Shown here one piece after another: positions 7,021 through 11,922 of a DNA stretch of 11,922 bases. Each line of letters starts with the position of its first letter. Position 1 is the first letter of the stretch. Below the pieces are notes generated by a model. The model ran no database searches and was not told where the DNA came from. It saw only the letters and a program-made list of their open reading frames with translations. The position numbers were made by a program, and so were the translations under genes. This DNA comes from RGIG250 sp964540025. GTDB taxonomy: Bacteria; Bacillota; Negativicutes; Selenomonadales; Selenomonadaceae. The stretch covers positions 1 through 11,922 of the forward strand of contig CAZIKQ010000049.1 of the NCBI GenBank assembly GCA_964540025.1, given 5' to 3'.

Positions 7021-8187
7021 ATGAATATGAAACTCCTGGGGGCTGAGGTACTGCTGTACGTACTTTTCATCGCCTTTATCCTTATTGAAAATCCTGTATT
7101 TGTGGCGGCCTATATCTTGGCGCTGGTGGCGGCGGCTTTCTATATCGCGAAGAAATTTCCGGAGAAGGCCAGCCGGTGGTACGAGCTGTTCATGGCAAAC
7201 CTGAAGCAGGTGGCGGCGGTGGCCTTTTTGCTGGCCCTTACCCTGCCGGTTCTCATCGATGGGGATGCCTATTGGCTACAGGTTCTAAATTTTGCCATGA
7301 TTAACGCCATGATGGCGCTTGGTCTCAATTTCATGACCGGCCGGGCCGGCCTCATCTGCCTGGGTTATGCCGCCTTTGAGGCCATCGGCGCTTATACCGT
7401 TGGCATTCTCACCTTGAAGCTGGGGGTGAGCTTCTGGATAGCCTTTGCCCTGTCCGGTCTGGCGGCCATGATTTTTGGGGCCGTTCTCGGCTTGCCGGCC
7501 CTGCGGGTCAAGGGTCATTATCTGGCCCTGGTGACCATCGCCTTTGGCCTCATCGTTCAGGAGACTCTGCTGAACTGGGAGAGCGTTACCGGCGGGACCA
7601 ACGGCCTAATCGATATTCCTTCGCCGGTCCTGTTCGGCTATGATTTCGGCCAGATGCTCGACCTGGGCTTTGTGAGCATGAACTATCTGGGGCATTTCTA
7701 CTATCTGTGCCTCATCGTTCTGGCCCTGTGTACGATTTTCATTTTCAAGCTGTCCAATTCCTTCTTTGGCCTGATTCTCTCCGCCATGCGGGAGGATCAG
7801 CTGGCCGCTCAGTGCTACGGTATCAATCTTACCAATTACAAGCTGTACGCTTTCGCCATCGGCGCGATTTTCGGCGGGTTTGCCGGGGGGCTCTACGCGG
7901 CGATGATAAACTTTATCGCTCCGGAAAATTTCAGCTACGGCCTGTCGGTTATCGTAATCAGCATGATCATTCTCGGAGGGCTTGATTCCATTCCGGGGGC
8001 GATTGTCGGCGCTTTCTTCCTGACGATTTTCCCGGAAAAATTCCGGGCCTTTGAAGATTACCGTATCATGTTCTACGGGCTCATTATTATCTTCTGCCTG
8101 ATTTTTATGCGCAATGGCATTCTTCCCTATACCCGCCGCATATTCATGTCCGGGCTGGAAAATAAGGAGGCGGAAGCTGATGAGTGA
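7021..8187 (+). CDS. livM: Branched-chain amino-acid-type ABC transporter permease, LivM family
   Basis: This is the second pore subunit, 388 residues. After an N-terminal extension of about 60 residues with two extra hydrophobic segments come the family's core elements: LNFMTGRAGLICLGYAAFEAIGAY (residues 102-125), where most homologues read GQLSLGHAAF, then LPALRVKGHYLALVTIAFG (159-177) and TGGTNGL (191-197). The coupling loop FGLILSAMREDQLAAQCYGI lies at 250-269. The N-terminal extension resembles that of LivM in many bacteria. AAGGGGG (7007-7013) is 7 nt before ATG 7021; an in-frame ATG at 7027 is a minor alternative. The stop overlaps the LivG start by 8 nt, implying translational coupling. 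Confidence 0.92.
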   Translation: MNMKLLGAEVLLYVLFIAFILIENPVFVAAYILALVAAAFYIAKKFPEKASRWYELFMANLKQVAAVAFLLALTLPVLIDGDAYWLQVLNFAMINAMMALGLNFMTGRAGLICLGYAAFEAIGAYTVGILTLKLGVSFWIAFALSGLAAMIFGAVLGLPALRVKGHYLALVTIAFGLIVQETLLNWESVTGGTNGLIDIPSPVLFGYDFGQMLDLGFVSMNYLGHFYYLCLIVLALCTIFIFKLSNSFFGLILSAMREDQLAAQCYGINLTNYKLYAFAIGAIFGGFAGGLYAAMINFIAPENFSYGLSVIVISMIILGGLDSIPGAIVGAFFLTIFPEKFRAFEDYRIMFYGLIIIFCLIFMRNGILPYTRRIFMSGLENKEAEADE

Positions 8188-8974
8188 GAACCGGGAAAAT
8201 ATCATTATCGAGGCCAGGGATCTGACGATCCGCTTTGGCGGCGTTACCGCCGTGAACCATGTGAGCTTTGAGCTGAAGGCCGGGGAGGTTCTCGGGGTAA
8301 TCGGGCCCAATGGCAGCGGCAAGACGACGCTGTTCAATCTGCTGTCCGGCATCTACGTCCCTACGGAGGGACAGATTTTCCTGAACGGGGAGGATATTTC
8401 CGGCAAGCAGTCCAACGAGGTATTCACCAGAGGAATTTCCCGGACCTTCCAGAACGGCCGCCTTTTCTGGAACCTCTCCGTTTTGGAAAACATTATGGTG
8501 GGACTGAAAGAGGTTCGGGAATGCTCCGTTCTGGGCTCCATCATCGGAGCCGGGAAGGAAAAGGCCCAGGCGAAGGAGGCCATTGCCGCCTGCCTGAAGC
8601 ACATGGAAATCTTTGACGATCTCCTGATTAAGCAGGCGGATAAGACGGCTAAGGATCTTCCCTATGCCGACCGCCGCCGCCTGGAAATCTGCCGGGCCGT
8701 GGCGTCCAATCCGAAGGTGATCCTGCTGGACGAGCCCTCCGCCGGTATGGACAGCATGGAGACGGAAAAGCTCATGCATGACCTGCTGAAGGTGAAGAAA
8801 GCAATGCCGGAGCTGACGATAATCGTCGTGGAGCACGACATGGACTTCATTAAAGGGCTGGTGGACAAGGTCATGGTGCTCAACTACGGGGAGAATATCG
8901 CCTACGGTACGTTTGACGAGGTGGCCGGGGACGAGCAGGTCATAAACGCTTATCTGGGGCAGGAGGGTGAATGA
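8180..8974 (+). CDS. livG: ABC transporter ATP-binding protein, LivG family
   Basis: This is one of two cytoplasmic ATPases powering the importer, 264 residues. I chose ATG 8180 because AAGGAGG (8164-8170) lies 9 nt upstream and the protein then aligns with LivG; an upstream in-frame ATG at 8114 is inside livM and would add unrelated residues. Walker A is GPNGSGKT (42-49), the Q-loop Gln is 91, Walker B ends ILLDEP with catalytic Glu185, and the switch His is in VEHD (His219). The insert between the Q-loop and signature is long, as expected of LivG. The signature reads LPYADRRRLEI (160-170) rather than LSGGQ or the usual LivG form LSYGQ, so its central Gly is Ala here. The other site is canonical, which is tolerated in heterodimeric ABC ATPases. 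Confidence 0.92.
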   Translation: MSENRENIIIEARDLTIRFGGVTAVNHVSFELKAGEVLGVIGPNGSGKTTLFNLLSGIYVPTEGQIFLNGEDISGKQSNEVFTRGISRTFQNGRLFWNLSVLENIMVGLKEVRECSVLGSIIGAGKEKAQAKEAIAACLKHMEIFDDLLIKQADKTAKDLPYADRRRLEICRAVASNPKVILLDEPSAGMDSMETEKLMHDLLKVKKAMPELTIIVVEHDMDFIKGLVDKVMVLNYGENIAYGTFDEVAGDEQVINAYLGQEGE

Positions 8975-9696
8975 TGTTAAAGCTTATCAACGTATCCACC
9001 TTTTATGGTTCTGTCCCGGTTCTGCGGGACGTGAATATTCATGTGCCGAAGGGAAGCATCACCTGTCTCCTGGGCTCTAACGGCGCCGGAAAAACCACGA
9101 CGATAAATACGATTCTCGGCTTCGTCCGGCCCGCTGCCGGAGAAGTATTCTTCAAGGATAGCTACGTGGCCAACGCCTCAACGGAGGATATCATCAAGAT
9201 GGGTATCGCCGTGGTTCCGGAGGGCCGCCGGGTATTTCCCAAGATGACGGTGGAAGAAAACCTGCTGGTGGGGGCGGCCACCGATAAGGACAAAGCCCGG
9301 ATAAAGCGAAACATCGAGCGGGCCTATACCATGTTCCCCCGGCTGGGGGAACGCCGCAGTCAGAACGCCGGTACTATGTCCGGCGGCGAGCAGCAGATGC
9401 TGGCCGTATCCCGGGCCCTCATGTCGAATCCGGAGATCATTCTTCTGGATGAGCCGTCTCTTGGTCTGGCCCCGCTGGTGGTAAATTATATTTTCGACAC
9501 CATCAGGGCCATCAATGAAGGGGGAACGACGATCCTCCTCATCGAGCAGAACGGCTTCAAGGCTCTCCAGCTGGCCGACCGGGCCTATCTCCTCCAGAAG
9601 GGGGAAATTGTGGCGGAATGCACGGAAAACACCCCGGAGGCGAAGGAGCAATTCAAGGAAATCTACATGGCAAATCATACGAAAAAGGAAGAATAA
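8974..9696 (+). CDS. livF: ABC transporter ATP-binding protein, LivF family
   Basis: This is the second ATPase subunit, 240 residues if started at ATG 8974. An adjacent ATG at 8971 adds one Met; I prefer 8974 because AGGAGG (8961-8966) then has 7 nt spacing instead of 4. Either way it overlaps the livG stop. Motifs are Walker A GSNGAGKT (34-41), the LivF-typical VVPEGRRVFPKMTVEENL, a full signature MSGGEQQM (135-142), and Walker B IILLDEPSLGLAP with Glu160. The switch position is Gln in IEQN (about 192), which is normal for LivF. It pairs with LivG on the LivH/LivM pore. The peptidase gene starts 15 bp after its stop. Confidence 0.93.
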   Translation: MLKLINVSTFYGSVPVLRDVNIHVPKGSITCLLGSNGAGKTTTINTILGFVRPAAGEVFFKDSYVANASTEDIIKMGIAVVPEGRRVFPKMTVEENLLVGAATDKDKARIKRNIERAYTMFPRLGERRSQNAGTMSGGEQQMLAVSRALMSNPEIILLDEPSLGLAPLVVNYIFDTIRAINEGGTTILLIEQNGFKALQLADRAYLLQKGEIVAECTENTPEAKEQFKEIYMANHTKKEE

Positions 9697-9711
9697 GAGG
9701 CGGCTTGGAAA

Positions 9712-10866
9712 ATGATTAAACTCACGAAAGAGGAAAAGGCGGAGGCTTTGGAGCTTCTGCGTTCTATGATCAGGACCAATACGGTCAACCCTCCCGGCAA
9801 CGAAAAGGAGCTGGCCGGGAAGCTGGCGGCCCTTTTGAGAAGCGAGGGGATAAAGGCGGAAACGGTGGAGGTCCTGCCGGGGAGAGATAACCTCATCGTC
9901 AGAATGGCTGGAGAAAATCACGGGAAGCTTCTGGCCGCCACCGGCCATCTGGACACCGTTCCCCCTGGCGGGGTCCGCTGGGAGCACGACCCCTTCGGGG
10001 CGGAGGTGACAGACGGCAAGGTGTACGGCCGGGGCTCCTCCGATATGAAGGCCGGGGACGCCGCTTTTCTCTATGCCATGATCAAGCTGAAGCGGGAGGG
10101 AATCGTTCCCAAGCAGGATGTCATTTTTATCGGCACTGTCGGGGAAGAAAACGGCAGTCTGGGAGCAAAGGCGTTCTTGGAGACTAGCGGCATGGAACAG
10201 GCAGACGCCCTGCTGGTTTGCGAACCCTCCTCCAACGAGCTGGACGTTGCCCACAAGGGGGCCGTATGGGTAAAGGTAAAGTTCTACGGGAAGACAGCCC
10301 ATGGCTCTATGCCTGAGCTGGGGATCAACGCCGTCAGCCGGGCGGCAAAATTCGTTGTGGCCATCAATGCGCAAACCTTTGCGGTAAAGCCCGATGATAT
10401 TCTGGGGACGCCCTCCTGCAGCGTGAATATCTGTCAGGGGGGCGTGGCCACAAACGTGGTGCCTGATTATTGTGAAGTCAACATTGACTTTCGGACCATC
10501 CCGGGGCAGACCTGCCGGGACATCCGGGATTACGTTGAAAAGGCCCTGACCGAAGCGGCAAAGGACGACCCTGATTTCAAGGCGGAGCTGGAGATTCTTT
10601 CCGACCTCCCGGCCGTTCGCTGCCCGGAGGGAGCATCTATCCTGGCGGCTCTCGATAAGGCCGCCGGCCGTCAGCATATAAGAAGAGGCGTCAGATTCTA
10701 CACCGACGCCTCCACGCTGGTGGGAAAGTACCCGGAGAAGCAGGTCGTTATTTACGGCCCGGGATGGTCGGAAATGGCTCATCAGCCCAACGAATACTGC
10801 GAAGTCGAACAGTTTGAGCGGTTTACCGAGACCTATGTGAATTTCCTGAAGGATTACGAAATTTAA
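9712..10866 (+). CDS. M20-family metallopeptidase/deacylase (ArgE/DapE/CPG2-like)
   Basis: This 384-residue cytoplasmic enzyme belongs to the dinuclear zinc M20 family, which hydrolyses N-acyl amino acids, dipeptides or folate-type conjugates. The metal ligands and catalytic residues are all visible: His79 and the catalytic Asp81 in GHLDTVP, bridging Asp111 in GRGSSDMKAG, catalytic Glu145 and ligand Glu146 in GEENGS, Glu171 in CEPS, and His357 in MAHQPNEY. The dimerisation/lid domain is inserted around 180-290, with the conserved GKTAHGSMPE. Length fits ArgE/DapE (about 375-420). The gene sits 15 bp after livF with no terminator between and is followed by a strong terminator, so it belongs to the liv operon. 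It may process an imported acylated amino acid or peptide. Nothing ties it to arginine or lysine synthesis. Confidence 0.88.
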   Translation: MIKLTKEEKAEALELLRSMIRTNTVNPPGNEKELAGKLAALLRSEGIKAETVEVLPGRDNLIVRMAGENHGKLLAATGHLDTVPPGGVRWEHDPFGAEVTDGKVYGRGSSDMKAGDAAFLYAMIKLKREGIVPKQDVIFIGTVGEENGSLGAKAFLETSGMEQADALLVCEPSSNELDVAHKGAVWVKVKFYGKTAHGSMPELGINAVSRAAKFVVAINAQTFAVKPDDILGTPSCSVNICQGGVATNVVPDYCEVNIDFRTIPGQTCRDIRDYVEKALTEAAKDDPDFKAELEILSDLPAVRCPEGASILAALDKAAGRQHIRRGVRFYTDASTLVGKYPEKQVVIYGPGWSEMAHQPNEYCEVEQFERFTETYVNFLKDYEI

Positions 10867-10873
10867 TACAGCG

Positions 10874-10919
10874 ACAAAAAGCCGGGCAATTTGCGAAAGC
10901 AAATTGCCCGGCTTTTTGT
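10874..10919. terminator. Strong intrinsic terminator of the liv operon
   Basis: A perfect 21-bp stem (10874-10894 with 10899-10919) closes on a GAAA tetraloop. The GC-rich core GCCGGGCAATTTGC is bounded by A5 on the left and T5 on the right, so it can terminate transcription in both directions. It ends the liv-peptidase operon and would also stop any leftward transcript coming from the recombinase region. Confidence 0.95.
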
Positions 10920-10954
10920 TATAAATATGGTTGGTTACAGACGGGAGGGAGCCC

Positions 10955-11560
10955 ATGGGCGGAAAAATTTACGGCTACATACGAGTATCCACCAGGGAAC
11001 AGCACGAAGACAGGCAGCGGCTGGCGCTGGATGAATTTGGCGTGTCGAGGGACTATATGTTTATGGACAAGCTGTCGGGGAAAAACTTTGACCGCCCCGC
11101 CTGGAAAAACCTCATGAGCTTATTGCGTCCGGACGACCTGCTGGTGGTGAAAAGTATCGACCGGCTGGGGCGCAACTATGAGGAAATGATCGAGCAGTGG
11201 AGGATAATCACGAAAACAAAGCAAGCGGACATCTTTGTAATCGACACGCCCATCCTCGACACCCGGGGGAAAAGAGATCTGATGGGAACCCTTGTGGCCG
11301 ACCTGGTTTTGGTCGTGATGTCATACTTTGCCCAATCGGAGTGGGATGTCAATCACCAGCGGCAGGCGGAGGGGATCGCCGCCGCCACGGCCAGGGGCGT
11401 GAAGTTTGGCCGTCCGCCAAAACAGCCGCCCGCCGCCTTTTTCCAGCTGCGCAGGCAGTGGGAGAAAGGCGATTTGTCCGCCCGTGGCGCCGCGGGAAAG
11501 CTCGGCGTGACCTGCAATTCCTTAAATGGGCGAAGGATCAGCGTTCAAAAAATTGTCTAA
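10955..11560 (+). CDS. Serine recombinase (resolvase/invertase family), C-terminus apparently frameshifted
   Basis: This 201-residue protein belongs to the small serine recombinases, which include Hin, Gin and Tn3 resolvase and perform site-specific inversion or resolution. I chose ATG 10955, with GGAGGG 5 nt upstream and the normal family N-terminus; a TTG at 10931 is an alternative. Catalytic residues are intact: Arg10 and Ser12 in YIRVS, Asp38 and Arg47 (D-LSGKNFDRP), and Asp69, Arg70, Arg73 in DRLGR. The E-helix reads AQSEWDVNHQRQ where relatives have SERE-like sequence, so a usually conserved Arg is Trp130. The GRP linker (152-154) leads to a helix-turn-helix, AARGAAGKLGV-like, up to about Asn188. 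Beyond that the frame is unlike the family, while the -1 frame reads FLKWAKDQ, the expected end of the recognition helix. The gene is therefore probably frameshifted at about 11518, or the assembly has an indel there. Confidence 0.82.
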   Translation: MGGKIYGYIRVSTREQHEDRQRLALDEFGVSRDYMFMDKLSGKNFDRPAWKNLMSLLRPDDLLVVKSIDRLGRNYEEMIEQWRIITKTKQADIFVIDTPILDTRGKRDLMGTLVADLVLVVMSYFAQSEWDVNHQRQAEGIAAATARGVKFGRPPKQPPAAFFQLRRQWEKGDLSARGAAGKLGVTCNSLNGRRISVQKIV

Positions 11561-11648
11561 AAATGCGTTCAAAAATGTGTCCGGAAAAGCGCTCAGGAAA
11601 GCGCTTGGAGAAGGTTCAGAAAACGTTAAACGGTGTTCAAAAAAGCAC
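11543..11648 (+). repeat. Array of five recombination half-site-like motifs, about 24-bp spacing
   Basis: GTTCAAAAAA-like motifs begin at 11543, 11567, 11591, 11614 and 11635 (intervals 24, 24, 23, 21), all in the same orientation. The first two are near-identical to the half-site of the palindrome at 11633-11662; the third (GCTCAGGAAA) and fourth (GTTCAGAAAAC) are degenerate. The third unit also holds a 7-bp stem, AAGCGCT (11587-11593) with AGCGCTT (11600-11606). The array begins inside the last codons of the recombinase frame. Possible roles are accessory binding sites for the recombinase, analogous to the subsites of a res region, or remnants of duplicated crossover sites. Confidence 0.6.
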
Positions 11649-11662
11649 GCTTTTTTGAACAC
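11633..11662. repeat. Left 30-bp palindromic candidate crossover site (core AC)
   Basis: GTGTTCAAAAAAGC (11633-11646), central AC (11647-11648), then the exact reverse complement of the first arm (11649-11662). The symmetry extends 2 bp further on each side. Two 12-bp half-sites with an A-tract around a 2-bp asymmetric core is the layout of the 26-bp hix/gix/cix sites used by serine invertases. It is the exact reverse complement of the site at 11874-11903. A hairpin-only role in RNA is the alternative. Confidence 0.75.
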
Positions 11663-11888
11663 CGAAATTTTTTTCTCAAATTGCAATTTTCACAAAAAAT
11701 CAAACTTCAGCCAACCCGGTAAAAACTTCGTAAACGGTAAGGGTAAAACCAGCCTCTCCCCGCGTCTCTCTAAGGGGAACGCCCATTTCTGCGGAGGCTC
11801 CGCATACTTAGAACAGGGTTAGTATAGCATGATGAACAGGCAGTTGCAAGCACAAAAACCTCGTCCGTTTTGAGTGTTCAAAAAAGCG
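11649..11888. mobile_element. Candidate invertible DNA segment
   Basis: The DNA between the two opposed palindromes is AT-rich at its left end and holds no convincing gene, but it carries a good promoter (11821-11849) that now reads leftward. Recombination between the AC/GT cores would flip it and place the promoter near 11687-11715 reading rightward, out of the window. Other contents are a palindrome TGCGGAGGCTCCGCA (11790-11804) just downstream of the predicted transcription start, and a weak pair TCCCC (11757-11761) with GGGGA (11774-11778). A 28-codon minus-strand ORF (11786 to 11700) exists with no good ribosome binding site. The segment could alternatively be a short repeat element (MITE-like) with palindromic ends; no target duplication is visible. 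Confidence 0.6.
11821..11849 (-). promoter_or_regulatory. Leftward extended -10 promoter inside the candidate invertible segment
   Basis: On the minus strand TTGCAA (11849-11844) and TATACT (11826-11821) are separated by exactly 17 bp, and TGC directly precedes the -10 box, giving an extended -10. The match is 4/6 and 5/6. Start would be near 11814. In the present orientation the transcript would run antisense into the 3' end of the recombinase gene. Confidence 0.6.
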
Positions 11889-11903
11889 TGCTTTTTTGAA
11901 CAC
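11874..11903. repeat. Right 30-bp palindromic candidate crossover site (core GT)
   Basis: GTGTTCAAAAAAGC (11874-11887), central GT (11888-11889), then the reverse complement arm (11890-11903). All 30 bases equal the reverse complement of the left site, so the asymmetric cores place the two sites in inverted orientation. This geometry predicts inversion, not deletion, of the intervening DNA. The 19 bp to the window edge include AAACGG, which also lies just left of the first site. Confidence 0.75.
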
Positions 11904-11922
11904 CCAAAATACGATAAACGGC

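Noticed and set aside
10904..10925. TTGCCC and TATAAA as a recombinase promoter
   Set aside because: The spacer is only 10 bp and the -35 lies inside the terminator stem. The TATAAA alone may still act, but I cannot support it.
9178..10956. 592-codon open frame on the minus strand
   Set aside because: It is antisense to livF and the M20 gene, both with full catalytic motifs. It crosses the terminator, has no domain-like sequence, and is an effect of GC-biased codon use.
11543..11640. CRISPR array
   Set aside because: The units are 24 bp with no constant-repeat/variable-spacer structure, they degenerate quickly, and there are no cas genes.
11526..11822. 98-codon + strand frame spanning the repeat array and segment
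   Set aside because: Lysine-rich translation of the AT-rich repeats, no good start signal, and it crosses the left palindrome.
11633..11903. Palindromes as ordinary transcription terminators
   Set aside because: The T-tracts lie inside the stems instead of after them, and exact reverse-complement identity including the core is better explained by recombination sites.

Overview
All genes in this window lie on the + strand. The combination suggests a Gram-negative-walled Firmicute (Negativicutes-like, for example Acidaminococcus, Phascolarctobacterium or Megasphaera relatives). It has strong AGGAGG-type ribosome binding sites, GC-rich codon use, a Firmicutes-type serine recombinase, and envelope lipid-sugar genes usually tied to an outer membrane. 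The lineage is an inference from gene content only.

Region 1 (about 1-4495) is a surface-glycosylation cassette. It holds a GtrA-type membrane protein, an ArnT/GT39-like integral membrane glycosyltransferase, an ArnC/GtrB-like polyprenyl-phosphate glycosyltransferase and a GalE-like NAD-dependent epimerase. A plausible scheme: the epimerase supplies a nucleotide sugar, the GT2 enzyme loads it on undecaprenyl phosphate, GtrA helps flip it, and the GT39 enzyme transfers it to an acceptor outside the cytoplasmic membrane. The acceptor is not identifiable here.

Region 2 (4496-10919) is a complete branched-chain amino-acid-type ABC importer: substrate-binding lipoprotein, two permeases and two ATPases (livJ-H-M-G-F order). 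An M20-family metallopeptidase/deacylase follows 15 bp after the last ATPase gene. A promoter candidate and strong ribosome binding site precede livJ. A hairpin separates livJ from livH and may set a high binding-protein to permease ratio. A perfect 21-bp-stem terminator closes the operon.

Region 3 (10920-11922) is the most interesting part. A Hin/resolvase-type serine recombinase gene is followed by two 30-bp palindromic sites that are exact reverse complements of each other and differ only in an asymmetric central dinucleotide (AC versus GT). That is the layout of serine-invertase crossover sites in inverted orientation. The roughly 240-bp segment between the cores carries a good extended -10 promoter, now pointing left; inversion would point it right, toward whatever gene lies beyond the window. 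An array of site-like half motifs with about 24-bp spacing runs from the recombinase 3' end into the first site. I read this as a candidate phase-variable promoter switch. The recombinase reading frame appears to shift inside its helix-turn-helix, so the switch may be locked, or the sequence may contain an indel error.
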